DNA from: Crotophaga sulcirostris
Taxonomy: Eukaryota > Chordata > Aves > Cuculiformes > Crotophagidae
Direction: 5' to 3'
Length of the DNA: 64,000 nucleotides
NCBI GenBank assembly: GCA_013397455.1
Contig: VYZB01000024.1
Location: 3,666,822-3,730,821, forward strand
Position numbers and translations under genes: made by a program. A model generated the notes under the pieces. The model was not told where the DNA came from and did not search any database. It saw only the letters and a program-made list of their open reading frames with translations. How positions within the stretch are numbered: position 1 is the first letter of the stretch; every line of letters starts with the position of its first letter. Positions 1 to 14,600 of this stretch are shown here, piece after piece.

Positions 1-771
1 CTCTGCTCCAGATCCTCTGGAGACTCCCGTACCAGAAACCCAGCGTGGCCCTCTGCCTTCTCCCCTCCCGCCTTTCCCAGGCGCTCGAGGTTTTTTTTTG
101 GAAGCGCAGGGCATCTCCCTCACGTGTTGTGTGTGATTTTGTACCCTCACCTTTTTTTCCTCTTTAAAAAAAAAAAAAATGCTGTGAAACTGAAAGGCAC
201 ACATGTCAACCAAAAAATAAAAGCAGGTTTTCATTCCATCGCTTTTAACTGAAAAAGTGGGGACCACTGGGGAGAACACGTCACACCTTTAAATTTCACC
301 AAGGAGAAAGAATTAGTCAGAGGGCTTTTAGCAGAGACTGAGAATGGTAAATAACGTTTTGGTGTTTTTTAAAGTCATGTTCTAAACGTGCCAAACACCC
401 CCTTTTCCTCCTGTTGTTTCAGATTTAAAAAATGCTGCAGACTTACATTGATACTGTTTTTTCTGGATTTGAGTTTCCCCAAAAATGGTTTTGAGAAAAC
501 CTGTCATGTCGCTTGAGGTCAGTCTTACGAGAATTGAAATATTTTTCCACAGCTGAAGCCTTGTGTATTTTTGCTTAATGCCATATAAAATTAAGAACAA
601 ACAGACTGTAAAAAAAAAAAAAGTCATATATTAACTGACAGTTTCTTTTTATTTCCAAAAAAAAGAGAATATGAAAGAGCAAGCAGCAGTATTTCCCAGC
701 TCACACATCCTATTTTTACTATTTATTTTTTAAAAAAATTAGTTTGATTGTTAATATTCCTCTCACGTAAA

Positions 772-975
772 CATGCTGTACATGTCAGACAGAGTAAAGT
801 GCAGGCGCAGTTTATGGCTTCCAGTGAGTGGTGCTCGCCATAAATAAGCATGGACAGGTAAGAGGAACCAGCGCCGGGCGCTGCATTGTCAGGGGGAGCA
901 GCGAGGCCTTTTGAAGTGCTCTGAGCAGGAAGCAGCGCAGCCTTTTTAATTAGAGCACATACAGCTGGAGGATAT
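772..975. promoter_or_regulatory. candidate intronic enhancer-like block
   Basis: A GC-richer block sits in AT-rich intron. It holds TTTATGGC at 811-818 and its exact reverse complement GCCATAAA at 837-844, resembling posterior-HOX/CDX core sites. A homeodomain core TAATTA is at 947-952, followed shortly by an E-box-like CAGCTG. The motifs are seen directly; an enhancer role is inference from motif clustering and from the known DLX5/6 enhancer landscape in and around DYNC1I1. There is no conservation or chromatin evidence, and the edges are approximate. Confidence 0.3.
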
Positions 976-3900
976 ACAGGAGGAGTCTCCTCAGAATTTA
1001 TTTTGGGAAGGGAGGGACATATCCTTCAGGTGTTCTCATTAATGCAGGCTTAAACACAGAGCATAAACCCCAGGATTTTAAGAAGAAAAAAAAAAAATAA
1101 CCCTTTCCCCCCAAATACCAGGGCTGAAACCCTGCTCCGCTTGAAATCAACTGATGTTTTGCCATTTAACTCAACGAGACCATAATTTCTTTCCAAAAAA
1201 TTAGTACGGACCGCTTGATCCCATTCCCATCAATAATAAGGCAGTACTTGAAAAACTGCTGTTGTATTTTCCGTGTTTACATATAAATACATAGGAACAT
1301 CAGAAAAAAAATTATTTTCAAGCTCGATCCTGCTCTTCTTCTGCATGCAAAGCCACCCCTGATTGCACAAATTATTTCCATTCTGAGAGGTCAAAATCAG
1401 CTCTCATGTAAGCATCACACTGGAATTATTTCCATGGTATCTGAGCTTTGTATTTTTATGAGAATTCAATTTGGGTCTCTGGAGGCAGAAACACCATTTG
1501 GTTTCCTCACTGAGCACTGATGAAACAAATTAAAAAATCTCTATAAATGATAAACTGGTAGATATGAGGTTTTGTTACGCAGGAGAAGCAGCAAAAGTAC
1601 CACTAAAAGAGAGAACTGTAAGCAGTTCTTTTAAACATTGTAACTGAAAGCGATTGTTGTTTGCTTTTACCCTCAATCCGGTAGGTCATAATTAGTTTAC
1701 AATTTTCAAGATTTCTGTAATTGATTACGCCGTGTGAGTCTGCACTGCTGTTTGCTAAGAAAAAGTCCTTGTCAACACTTTTGCCCTTTTCATAAGAAAT
1801 CTTGAAACACCTATTTTTTTTAGATCATTATTACTTTTAGATGTCAGGTATGTGATGTCAGAGTATTTGTGAAGACAGTAGAAAAATGACAGGTATATTC
1901 GTGCATTTAACTGCTAGCTATTGATAAAAATCTCTGTGTAAGAACTAGATATGATCGATATTAATGAGGCCTGGTTTTGCTTAATTTGGGAAATAAACCA
2001 CATTATTATTTAGGTATTATTTTGTAAACCAATTAAGAAAATACCTGGTTTTAGTTACAATATGCTACCTTAAAATTTTTGAACTGCCACACGCTTTCCA
2101 CTAGTATTATTCCCTATATTTATTAAACACATTTCTCCTGAGAGCTAGATGCTTTCTGATCAAAATAACTAAAATGATTTGATTGTACCACAAACTTAAT
2201 CTAATTATTCTCAAAATCTCAGTGTAAAGGAACAAGGGTATTTGTGTGTTTCATGTTTATCTGTGGATACCAGAAATTGTTTGTGTAGTATATTGGATAA
2301 ATTAATATAAAAAACATTAAAAGGCAAAAAATACTTACCTACTCCTTCATTCTTTTGCAAACTGAATATTATTTTTATGTATCAGTATAGGGAGTTTTGC
2401 AGATAGTTTCAGGATTCCAAATGCCGATTTCTTACCTATGCGTGTGTGACATTCCATTTTTTATCACAATTGGAGAAGGATATTAATGAGTCTTATTTAT
2501 CAATGAACTGATACTAAACTGACTTGCAAAATTTCTGCTGCGTTGATGTCCCATTCAGATGTTTGTTGGGCTTTTTTTGCATGCCGTACCTTACCTTTGA
2601 AAGTGTGAAGATGGTGTCTATTTCTAGAAACAGATAACAGATGTATTTGCAAGCAGGTTTTGACACTATGTAAGCAATAAAAGTAATAATAAAAATAAGG
2701 TATATTCTTATCATGCAGGTTTTTCTGACTGCATCTTTCTTAATGTTATCTGTTAAAATCTTTTTTCAAAATGGTTAAAAATCTGACAAGCACCAACTTC
2801 AGAGAATTTATTAAGTATTTCAAATGTGATTTTAAAAACATAATGCTACCATTATAAAATAAATTATTATCTCTGAAGTCTAAAATAGGCGTGTGTAATT
2901 TAACCTATCACTATTGAGAGCAGACAAATCTATTTTAAGATACAATGGTTTGACTAGATTTCTCTCCGTATCAGTGGAGAAAAGGCTTTTTTAATGTAGA
3001 TTTTTAAAGACTATTTCGTTATTGCTTTTTATTTTGTTAGGTAGCTTTGCAGAATAGTAACAGGGCTTTACAAAACCATCGGGTTTTGAAAAAAAGCACG
3101 GATTGTGTCTTGTGTCTGCAGCATGCATGCTGCTTATTTTTATGTGGAACACTGAAAGAATGCTGCATTAGCAAAAAAAAGCCCAGCTTGAGAGTTATGT
3201 ATTTCAGCCTTCTGAAAGTTTTTGTAAAAATTCAGTGCCTTAAATATATGCTTTGTGTTTTTGTATATGAAACAATATCTTTGATCTACAGTTTTCTGAA
3301 AAACATAGCCAGTTAGTGGATTAGTCCTCTAAAATGTGGCATTTAGTTGTTGTTTGAAGAAACCCATTTCCAAATGTTATGAAATTAATTTTAGCTGGAA
3401 TTAAAATAGCTTTTTTTTTTTATTAAGAAATCAGTGATCACAGGAGTAAAACTCACTTGTTTTCTACTGTGATTTTATCATGGATCAGTGACCCTGTGTC
3501 AGATTTAGGCCACTGACACTCACCCACTAAGCAGTAACAGATTTGGGACGAGGAGTTAGAGCGTGCCAGCTTTTTTGGGTAATACTGCCTTGGACGGGAT
3601 CTAGGCCTTGCACAATGGGGAGATGAGTCCAGGAGCTTATTTGCATTTGAAGGACTTATCAAAGGAGGGGGGGAGGATGGAATCTGCTCTCTGATTGCTA
3701 TCCAGCATTATTTCTACATCATCCTGCAAACAAAATCCCCTTGCATTTCACATGTGGGGCTCAGGACGCGACTGCAAAGCCCTTTGCGGAGGTGACGCTT
3801 TAGCTTGGCAGCCTTGTTGTGCTCAAGGTGCCAGTTTGGTTTTGCAGCCTTGTGTAGGGTCAGTGAGGAGGAGCGAGGAATCTCCAGGGGTAGAGGGGTG

Positions 3901-4491
3901 AGGCAAGCAGTCCTGCTTCCCGGTCCTTGTCCTGCTGCTGGCGTGGCTGTGCACGCGCTGCAGTTGTAACAGGAGTCTTGGGAATTCAGTTTCCTGTTGT
4001 CACTCATCTTGTGTGACACAACGAAGGGCTTAGAGCTGAGAAGGAGACTGGCATGGGAGCTATACAATGTTTGTTTTAAAATAATTTTTCTCCTGGACCT
4101 TTGGACCTATCACAACTACAGTATAAAGCTACAGCCAGAGATCTGAGATGAAGTCAGCAAAATATTGTTTTTGTTAATCTTGTCAATTTGTCAACATTCA
4201 GACCAGGCTTTAATACCACCTTCAAGCTGCTTTCTTCCTGCTTCTGCTGCATTGTGCTGACAATGAGGACCGAAGGAGTGCCTGTCACTCCTCCAGAAGT
4301 CGCCTGGACTCTGGTTTCTGCCCAGCTACCTCTTCTTGCCTGAACTGCTCTCCAATTCCACACCCATGTATAGATCACGGGACTCCCCTTTGTCCCCATC
4401 TCACCATGTGACCAAGACCTCCTCCCACCGATGGATCTGGTGGAGGAGCTGCTTTTACAGCTATCCTGTCCTGTTTGCCCTGACCTAAGAG

Positions 4492-4523
4492 GCCTTAAAG
4501 CTAAAAAGCCTTAAAGCTAAAAA
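4492..4523. repeat. 16-bp tandem duplication
   Basis: The unit GCCTTAAAGCTAAAAA occurs twice head to tail (4492-4507 and 4508-4523), followed by a partial third copy starting GCCTT. It lies in a DYNC1I1 intron and shows no sign of function. It looks like simple slippage or a local duplication. Confidence 0.85.
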
Positions 4524-5522
4524 GCCTTGTTTGGAAGACTGTCATGCCTAGCTACAGGCTCCTTGCTCAGGCAGGTTCTCCTATTAAAGGCAGCTGGGTG
4601 GAGCATTAGCAGACTTGCAGGTTACCATCATTTGTCTTATGAGGTGACCTAAATCAACTGAGTGATCTACCTATCTGGGACAAACACCCACACAGTTCCT
4701 CCTGCAGCATCTTTTGATGCCCTCATTCCAACATAGCTTGCAAGTGCTTCTCCTAAGATCATGTTCATTGCTTTATTCATCCTACACATTAACCAGAATC
4801 CTTATGTATTCTTGTGGGTCACCTGTTAAGTTGGTTGACTTGGGGAGGGGAGTTGGAAATTTGACAGCATCCAGGTGTATTTAGAGCAGAAATAGTCTTC
4901 TGGGGACGTAAAAGAAAATTGTGGGAATATATTGTAGGAGTTCCTAAATGTCAGCTCAGCTTTCTCACTTTTGCCTTGTCCTCGTTCTGAAGTGATTAGC
5001 TCAGGACTTTTCTGATGTAATACCTAAGTTTCGGCCTCTGCATCTGGCCGCAGAGGTAAGTATGGATTTAAAGGATGTGTCAGCATGAATACAGGAATGT
5101 GTTTGCTAACCGTCAGGTTATCTGAGCCCGCGTCAGAGGCCAGAAGCCAGGGCAGGACTGAAGCCAAGTCCTATCCTCAGTTGGTTCTTGGTCATAAGTC
5201 AGTGACATTCCAGAAAGCAGCAGATGTGGTTTTGCATGTCTCCGAGGTCAAGGGGAAAAAGCTGTTTCATTTACTGCCCTTTACTGTGTAAAAGCCTTCC
5301 TTGCTCATTCCAAGCAATCTCTTACTCTTTCCTCTTTTTAGCACATGTGATCGAAGAAACAATGAACCCTTTTTTTTTTTCCCCTTGATGAGGATTGTAT
5401 GCTCCTTCTAGCAATGCCAAGGGACTTGTGACTCACCCAGCTAAGCAGGACGTTCAAAACTGACCCTTGAGTTTGCGGGCAGTCTGATTTTATTGTCCTT
5501 CCTCTCCCTATTGTTTCAACAG

Positions 5523-5648
5523 GTTCCCACAGCCAGCGTCACCATAGAAGGAGCTTCTGCCCTCAACCGTGTCCGCTGGGCCCAGGCTGGGAAGGAGGTA
5601 GCAGTTGGTGATTCAGAAGGCCGCATATGGATCTATGATGTTGGAGAG
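5523..5648 (+). CDS. DYNC1I1: DYNC1I1 penultimate coding exon (human exon 16 equivalent)
   Basis: The exon starts after TTTCAACAG and ends at GAG|GTATTA. It is 126 nt, in phase 0 on both sides, and opens with [20 protein letters not shown]. It covers the final WD repeat: the beta-strand [17 protein letters not shown] leads to the signature-like ending GRIWIYD. I see no frameshift or stop. Read-through into the intron would add about a dozen residues and then stop, so splicing is needed for the normal tail. The exon number assumes the 17-exon human gene. Confidence 0.96.
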
Positions 5649-8600
5649 GTATTATTATTGTTTGGGGTTTTTTTTTTTTAAAGCCCGTCTGCTGGAAATT
5701 GCCACATCCAAGTTTGAGGAAAGATCATGTATTCTAACACATTACTAGGACACCTCCAAAGAATAAGCCCAATTTCTTTCAGTGGAGCCCCCGCTGATTT
5801 TGGGTTACCAACAGAGTGCTTGTCATAAAGATACCTTGCAAAAGAATTAACTAGTTAGTCTTATAAAAGAAGTCTTCCGAAAGTTTTCAGTGTTTTTAAA
5901 ATGTTTTTTTAATGGTTCTATGGGTAGAGTTGGAAAAAGTTACATAGGAACATAAGGAGGTGCAAAAAGAAACTGTGTTGTTCTGAAGCTGATCCTGAAG
6001 CTTTCACCTTTTACAATCCAGTATCTCTTATTTCATGACTGGCTTAATGCTGTAGATTTTTCTCAGCGTGACATGTGCAGAATACATCTGATCTTTTACA
6101 ACTGAATAATGCTGAATATGTCTGAATATGTGCAGAGGTACCAACAGGAGGAAATGGAAGGTGTCATTGTGGAGGATGGTAGGTGTATGTGTAATGAAGA
6201 GTATGTAGGTGCTGGTTCATAGCAGGATCTGTATTCTGTGTCTAAGGCTGCGCTCAGTTCATCCTGCTATGTCGTACAAAAAACATCTAAAATGCATGTG
6301 TTTGACCCTGATGGAATCTACTTCTTTGTTGATGAATGTGATATAAAGTGTTCTGTCAGCATTACAAGCCCTTGGAACAGTTAAGGGTGAATCTCAGAGC
6401 AGTCAGCTTTTATGTAGAGAATTTGTTTTCCCTCATTATCTGTGATAGGATACCGAGATATCCATCTCTACACAGTAGGGAAACATTATAGAATACATAC
6501 AGAATTATCTGTAACTCTCATAAAGTGATTTTATGGCCCATAGCAAAATTGCTTGTGCATGACTCATATTTTTGGATTGCGTTCACTTGTGCAGGAGTTG
6601 CCTTTCCTCACAAATGTTTGCTGAAACTTCTTGCCGTATTGTTAGCATAATTTCTAAATTGTCTAAGGTTACTGCGTTCAGATTTCCACTGTGACACTGG
6701 CAGGTCAGGCTGTTTTTATTTATTTTTTGGTTTTGCATGACTGTTCCAAAAAGGTGGTTTTTCTGTCTTCCAAGTGATATGACAGGCTGTGGAAATGTCT
6801 TTGATGACAGCGCATTTTGATCTTGTCTGGGAGTCCAGACGGGCTGTAGAAATGTCTCTCTTTGCATATCATATACCAAATCGTTCATAGGATTGTTTAT
6901 CGCTGCAAGCTCACCCAGGAGAAAATGGATTTAGTGTTCTATGTAGAAGAAGTAATATTTAAGTTTTTGGCCTTTCCTCTGTATAATCAGATTTCAACTT
7001 GCAAAATGAGTCACAGGGATACACTCAGATCAAAAGGAAAGACTATTCTATTCTAAAGCTTCTATTGCTTGAAAAGGAAAAAGAAAAGAGAGTCATTCAA
7101 CAGCATTTATTTCTGTGAGTCCAGATCAGTGTTGCATAAAGTGTTCTGCTTCACCAGTGTTGCATGCCCTGCCCATGCAGAGCCCCAGCATCTCCAGCTC
7201 AGCTCCATATGCTCTTAATGCAGACAGATGGATGTCCATCCACATGGCTGCTGACAGGTCATGGGACATTGCTACCCCTCCTCCTCTTCTGTAATGAATG
7301 AAGGAGCTCATTAATTTGTTGCCTGGTTCATTTTGGCAGAATTAGTCTCTGCAGTAATTCCTGTACCAAACTGAGGAGAGGTGGTCTGGGCTGCAACAGT
7401 TTCAGATACTACCAGGGCTACTGTGGTGTTAGTAGCTTTTTGTGGTTTAAAAAAGAAGGGTACAACTCTTCTCACTGTAAAGCCTTGAGTGAGATGCAGA
7501 AATAATTTTCAAGTCAAGAGCCTAGAACCAAGGACTTGTACAGTGCATAACAGCCTTTTCACTTACTAACCCTCTGTGCCAGTCCATAAGGAGCTCTCTG
7601 AGTTATTCCATGCTTAGCTGTCCTCAGGCGTAACACACGGGGACTCGCAGCATGCACTTGCACTTTTGGAAGCACCTGGCAGTAATATGGCAGCCTTTAA
7701 GGCTCTCTCTTCACCTCAGTGTGCAGACACCGGCCAGTTCCTTGGCTTGGCTGGTGTCCTCCTTTGACTGTCCTCTTTGGTTTGGTTCTGGGATATGATG
7801 GGGCTGGTCTGACAGCTTAAAAGGGGCAGTCCTTCTACCCCTGCCAGCCAGCCATCTGTAGCTATATTTTGTTTTCCTTGGCGTATTTTTTTTCATGAAC
7901 TGACTCAGAGTGAGGGCAGATGAGTGGGCAGGGGGCGAGGACCGGCACCGTGCAGCACCTGGCAACACCCAGCTTTCATAGTTGACCCAGCAGTTTTGCA
8001 AAGCCTCACAGTGAGCTGTGAGAGTTGACCTTTCCACAATAGCACTCTACCCATCTCCTACAGCATCGACTTCTGAAAAGGCCTCATTGCTGGAAGAACT
8101 CATCCCTGGCTGACTGATAACTTAGTAGCATCCACTTATTTCAAGGAGCATCTCTAATTTGGGGGGATGGGTGTGATGGGTCACATTAGAAAGTCACCAG
8201 GCCACTTCACAAAGACCCTAAATAGGCTCACCGAAAGCATTAATGCTCCATACACACTGCGCCCTTTTTAAAACCTTTCTTTTCTCATGATTGTTTCAAA
8301 TATCGTATTAGTTCAGCTGTAAATTCATAAAACATTGGTTTCATCATAAAAAATTGTGATTATACTTGTAGTCTAATAAAGCACAGTGTCTGAATATCAA
8401 ATTACAGTATAAGCAATTTTTCTTTCCTATTTGAACGGACAGAATTGACTCTATGAATTTTGATCAGAGCAGAAAACATCAGGATATCAAGTCATTAAGG
8501 AAAAAATTTAAGTGATAGGAATTTTTATTTTGGTCAATTCGTCACAGTTGTAAGGAACTATTCTAGAGAACAGTAAAGTTTACTGCTGCTATTAACCCAT

Positions 8601-11600
8601 TCAGTGTAAAGAGAAAACATTATGTTGCCTAAGTGAAAACATAAGACATGAGTGTAATTTTTTGTCCTTTGTGAAGGCAAAAAGTACGCGATCAGGGATG
8701 TTTTGCTTGTGCAGGAATTTAGGATTTGGCCCTTTTTGATATGTTATCCAGTCATAGTCTTTATGACACCAGAAATAACAGAAACTTGAAGAATGTGGCA
8801 GGGTTCATGACCGGGGAGTTAAAAATGATGGTGACATTTTCAGTTATGCTATATAATGTTATCTCCTTAGAGTATGTACTTTTAGTTGTTTGATTTCGGC
8901 ATCGTGTCTGAAAATAACTGAACACATTTATTTTCACAGTGAGGGGTCTATTTTCTCCTCAATGCGTGTGCTTTATGCCCATTAGCATTAATGGGAGTTA
9001 TACACACACTTCCAGGGGAGAGGAGACTTAAATAGTCCATATAGATGTGCTCTTGTGGATCACTAACCACTGATTTAAAGAATATAAATTATAAAATGAA
9101 ATAAAAACCCAAACAAACACATAAAAATCTGATTGTTTCAGTGTGATGGGATTTTAAACCTATATAACTTAACCAGAGAATATAACCAGTCATTTTAAAT
9201 ACACTTTAGTCTCTGTAAGATCTAAATAGTCAAACCTTTCCTTGTCTAGTAGTTGAGATACTATTATTGTGATATTATGTATAACGTATTTTAGCTTCTG
9301 TGGTCTTATGGCTTACTTACTGGGCAGCAAGTTTTCTGTACGGTAGAAGCTGATTTTAACAGAACATGGACCACTGACTATAGATTTATTCACATGTCCA
9401 GATGATTGATAGTTAGACCTAACTGCATGTCTCTTTTGTAGATATATTTTCTAGAAAACTTGCTCCCATTGTGCATGCTTCAGTGATGTTACACAGTTAC
9501 CGCTGTCATAAATATTCTCTAACAACCACATTTGTTGCTTACCTGGCTTATTGGGAATGCACCTTGCACGTTTGGTTGGGAAGGAAGCAGCTTCTCGTCC
9601 ACCTTCCATTATTCCTTTTTTTTTTTTTTTTCATTAATCTATTCCAGGTCATATTCTGCATGCACTGCAAATAAATAGATAGAAACTGTAAATCTATGAT
9701 TTATTATTTCATTATAATAAAATATGAAGAAAGTTTGCAGCACAGGATTGGAGGCTTTGAAACTGTAAACACAAGGAGCTTTTTACAGTACATCATTTTG
9801 TTAAATCTTACAGGACAAACTATTTCATCTCTTTGGCGATCTTTCAGACAGTTGATTTTAGTCCTGCTTTTAAAGGGCAGCCGGTATGACAGGTGGAGCT
9901 GGAGAAAAGTGAGAAAAGTAAGAGAAGGTCTTTCCCTAGACCATCCAGGAAAGCTGGCTCTGCCAAAGAAAGCTGTTACCTGGGATTCTTTACACAGTTA
10001 TTACCTCTGTCCTCATTTTCTTACAGTGAAATCAGACTCATACTGATGTTTATGTGACTTTGTTAGGTTTCAGAGTTAATATCTCCTTAAGCCCTTTTAG
10101 GGCTGCTGCGTTAGGTTGGTTGTGTGCTTCCCCGTTTGGTCCATGATGGGTGTTAATCCCGTATCTCATTGTCAAGTACATGAGCAGTGAGAGAGGAGCT
10201 GGTAACTGCCTGAAATATGTGGGTAAAGTGGTACAGTAAGGAATATCCCCCTGGTGCCTATAAAATAATTTCCTTTGATTTCAGCAGCCTTTAGGAGCCG
10301 CTCGGAGATTCTTAGGGCTGCAGACAGAGAGAAATGCATATTTGTGACCAGCTCTCACATTTCAACGTGGCTAGAGTCGTGCATAGAGTGCGGAAGGGCT
10401 GGTACTTTGTACTCCTATCTTGAGATCCCCGTGTTTCACTATAGATTTCAGATGGAAAACATATCCAACATCTCTTTCATGCAGTTAAAAACTGCTGTAG
10501 CCCAGAGAAATATGAAACTAGCTTTTGTGTCATGTAGTTATCCAGGTAGATTTTCCAGTAGGTTTACTTTCGCCATCATAAAGCTCCTGCAGAGCATATA
10601 CTGAGTTAGGAAATGTTGTTGCCACAAAGCAGAGTTGAGACTCGCCATAAAATATTTTATTTTAAAATCTGTGTTGAGTTATAAGTATTCTTGGAACACA
10701 GATACATGGCTCACACACATACCATGAAGGCAAATTTGAGCAATAATATGGGGTTGTGTTTACAACCGAGTTTTAATCAAAAGTATTCAAAGGTCAAGTA
10801 TGATACAGTATTTAGAACAATGCACACAATCCAGGCATGAAAAATAATTAAATGGATTGTGAGGCAGTACCTGAATTCCACGATGGATATTTTCGCTAGG
10901 GAGGTTGGACCACTAGCAGTTAAANNNNNNNNNNNNNNNNNNNNNNNNNNGCAGAATCTCTTAAGAGTTGTTGCAAAATGTAAAGAGCTAAAGTTTGATT
11001 TGCTTTCCCTCCACCCCTATTTTTATAATGTTTAGTCTTGAGAGACTTTTAAAACTGGAACCTCTTAGAGATACCTCCCTCCCCCCCAAAAAAACATAAG
11101 AGAATGGCAGCATACTAGGAACTCCAGCTTTTTACTTGAATAATATAAATCTGAAATATTGAACTCTTGTCATTTGAATTTTGGCTGATATAGCCAGTAT
11201 TCACAAAGGGATTTTTGAAGTAGGTTAAATAAGAACTCCCTAATGAAAAAAATGCACTAGTTTGAAAATCAGTCAATTTAATTACTGTGTTTTATGAAGG
11301 CCATTACCCATTGCTGATTACTAGGGTGATAAAATCTTTAAGCTTTGGTAGCCTCCATAGGGGGTGAGCTGATCTAAGTAGAGCAAAGTCCAGTCATTAT
11401 CACCCTAAATACTTGTGTTTCTCATTACAATATTCATTACTTTTGGTTACTGTGAATGCTTTGAGGTCTTTATGTAAGTACTGGTTTATTCTCCTGTAGG
11501 AAAACAATGTTGTTATTTTGATAAGTTAAAACCAAGCATTTGTATACTTTTATAGTTTAAAATGAGGCTTGGCTACATCCAGACATAGAAATGTAAACAT

Positions 11601-14600
11601 TTATGCCTGTGAGTACCCCTGTCCACTCCTGTTCATAACTGTGTGCTTGTCGGTACAGTCGTACTAGTCTGATAAGAAGTGGAAAAGGGTATGGGTTACC
11701 TTGTTCTTTCAGTCTGTTTTGGTACTTAAATATGATGGAATGGAGGCTTGGGTTTCTAATAATAATCCTTATTAGGGAAGCACCTTTCAAGAGGGAAAAC
11801 TGAGCCATGATGAAACTAATCTGACTTACCTGAGGCCGATGGCTGTGTTGGAGCTGTTTTGTCTCCAGTGCTGGTCCAGGGCCTTGTGCTTCCCTTTCCC
11901 TACCACCTCTTGCACGTCATGTGGCATCACTGCCTCTCTGCCCTTCTCAATCACCTTTGTCGTGGCTGCCTGACTTACAAAGTAGCTTCATAAAACCAAT
12001 GTTATTTGAAAGATTACCCCCAGAGCCTTTCCCCTCTTGTTTAAAAATCTGTATTTTTTGAAAGAAAGCTTCAAACTTATCAGGGAGAGATATGGATCTG
12101 GGCTACTGGGAGGAGAGAACAGCCTGTAGAAAGAGGCTGAAGAACTTGGTGAGACTGGCCAAGGAGATCTGAGCGTGGTTGGCAATACAGATGGTTCATA
12201 TACTTACAGGGATAGGAGTGGTTGGGGCGAGAGTGGGAGAACTGGTGAGGCTGGGGACGAGCTGCTACCAGTGCATGTGGCTGCAAGCTCACCATGTATG
12301 CATCTAAGTCAAAAATTAGAACATTTTTAACTATCAGAAAGCTAAAGTTCCAGAGTGGGTAGGGACAGTGGGACAAACAGCCTCCTGAAGTGGAACCTGT
12401 CAAAAGGATTTTGTGATGGGCTTGTGTGTGGTGCAGCAGTGGGCAGTGGGTCACGCCTGGCATACAGGGTCACTCTCCTGCCTGTGCCATGATGTGAGCA
12501 CTTGTTCTTGGTAATGATAGAATTTCTTCTGGTTTGATATATGTGTAAATGAACATGAAAATTCCATTTTCATTTTACTGCCAAAATATTGCTTGTTAAA
12601 ACTAAAGTACCAGATTTTTAACGAAGGTACCCTTTCTCTCATTTGTTCTTTAGACAGTAGAATTCAGTGGATATTTGTGAAAACAGGGTGTTAAACAGTC
12701 ATCCTAAAAATTCAGTTGATTCTTTATCCTTCCCTTCCAGTTGCTCGTGATAAAATATTTCAGTAGTTCTCCAGAGATAGCTTACTACCTCCCCAGAGAA
12801 TTTAATGGGCTGAAAAGACATGAGTTTCCAATATGATACAAATATTTTTTATAAGAATTCCTCAACTCCTCATCACATGAAATAAAAAGCTTAAGAAAAT
12901 GAGTCAACCAACCAACATAACTCTGGCTCCAGTCCTTTTTATTCATTTGCACTCTACTTTTAAAGCCGAAGTATGTTTCCTTTTCCTTTGCAAAGGCCCA
13001 GATCCTCCCCCTGCAGAGAGGATCAGAGAGAACAAGCCACATGCAACAGGAGTTAATCATGTAGCTTAATGCACTATTAGAAGGCACTCAGATAACAAAG
13101 TGATGAGAGCAGCAGAAGAGAAGCTGTAAGAGATCATTCGCTTTCTGCACAGTGAAGCCTGCAGGAAGGGGAGAAGGGAGAGCTGTGTGTCACCGTCTTC
13201 CTGCAGGTATTTTCCTGCTGAGCTGGGAAACACTGTAAAGGACAGGAGAGAAAGGAGAAAGTTGGGCTACAAACTGGACATACCAGTCCATCCACTGTGT
13301 GTTTAGCACATCGGCACTACTAGTGGCTCCACTACTTGCTCCTCGGTTACTGCTTCTCCTGAAAACCTTTCAAAAGGCTTAGTGGAAATGATAATCTGGG
13401 TCCAGGCTTTCTGCAGTAGTTGTAGGTGAGGCAGTGGAAGCTAAGCAAGTGCTTTACCTGCTCTGCCCTGTGCTGACCCCGCATCCTGGAACACTGGTGA
13501 GGGACAGAGCTGAAGTCAATGCATGCTAATAGTGTCGTGGAATATGTATTGTAAATGTCTAATTAGTCTGTTGGGTGATATTTTGTCTGAAAGTTTTTAC
13601 CCCATTTCAGATGTAAAAAGAAGTGTTACTGAGAAATGTTCATAGCTTTAAATAACAGATAGCACAGAAGGGGCAAAGTACCAAATGCCAACTGTAGTTT
13701 AAACTCCGTTTCTCTGCAGCAAATTTCATTCAAATTCATGTGTTTTCATAGTGGTGTTAAAACATTTGCGAAACAAGAGTTGGTTTGTATAATTAATTTT
13801 CTTCATGATACTTCTGTGGTTTCAACCTGTCATATCCAGTAGCAGTTTTCATTTTGAGAATCCTTAACTATGTTTTCAGTCTTTTTTTTTCATGGTTTGC
13901 AAAATGATCTGTATTTTCAACATGAAAAAATATTTAATTTGTGACTTCGAAAGAAATGGTTAAACCTAAGATATCAGCTGAGGATAACTCTGGGCCTTAA
14001 TACATCCTGTTTGGCATCTAAAATTGCATATTCAGTGTTTAATTTAAATGTGAAATGTATCCTCCAGTGCCTAGAGTGATGGAAAAGTCTATGTCTGAAA
14101 TAGGAAAAAAAAATCAACAAAACACCCCCCCCTGCTGTGTCATGGATCAGCTTTTCCAGATAATGGAACATGCGCAAAATCTCAGGGAAGGCAGCACATC
14201 TGCAAACCAAAATCTTTGAGCAGTTCAGAAGGTACTTTTGGTGGGAGTCTATTTGCCAACTGGGAGCCAGAAGGCTGTAGCAAAAGTCCTTTACCATTCC
14301 TGTTCTGCCAGATTTCCTGGCGTGAATCATGATGTGGACATGGCCGACTTGGTTTGGGAAGGAAGCAAGCGGAGCTGAAGACACCATGATTTATTTCCTC
14401 CCTGAGGCAATAGTCCTTCACTCAGCTGAATTTCCAGGGAGGCACCTTTCCCGGTACAGCTTCCCCACAAGCTTAAGATCTAGTGTTTCAAGCAAAAATG
14501 ATGAGATAGTTCTTCCAATCAATGTAGTTGTCAGTAAAAAAACAAATGTAGGTTTTGGAAAGAGCAATAGGGTGAAGGCTCCTTACCTGCTAGTTTTGAT

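Larger units (their letters stand above)
1..5522 (+). other. DYNC1I1: DYNC1I1 intron (before penultimate coding exon), partial
   Basis: This stretch is intronic, ending at a 3' splice site (pyrimidine-rich tract then CAACAG) at 5522. I looked on the + strand for the preceding WD-repeat exon of DYNC1I1 and did not find it, so that exon should lie left of the window. The open frames here are short, lack family motifs and have no matching splice sites. The visible content is AT-rich DNA with A and T homopolymers, a GC-richer block near 0.78-0.98 kb (listed separately), a short tandem repeat near 4.5 kb and GC-richer DNA at 3.75-4.45 kb that I could not assign to a repeat family. Confidence 0.8.

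Noticed and set aside
772..790. Pair of CATG cores resembling a p53/p63 response element
   Set aside because: The cores are 9 bases apart instead of 10 and the flanking bases break the purine/pyrimidine consensus.
1..5522. Possible preceding DYNC1I1 WD-repeat exon
   Set aside because: No sequence resembling the expected coding segment with splice sites was found.
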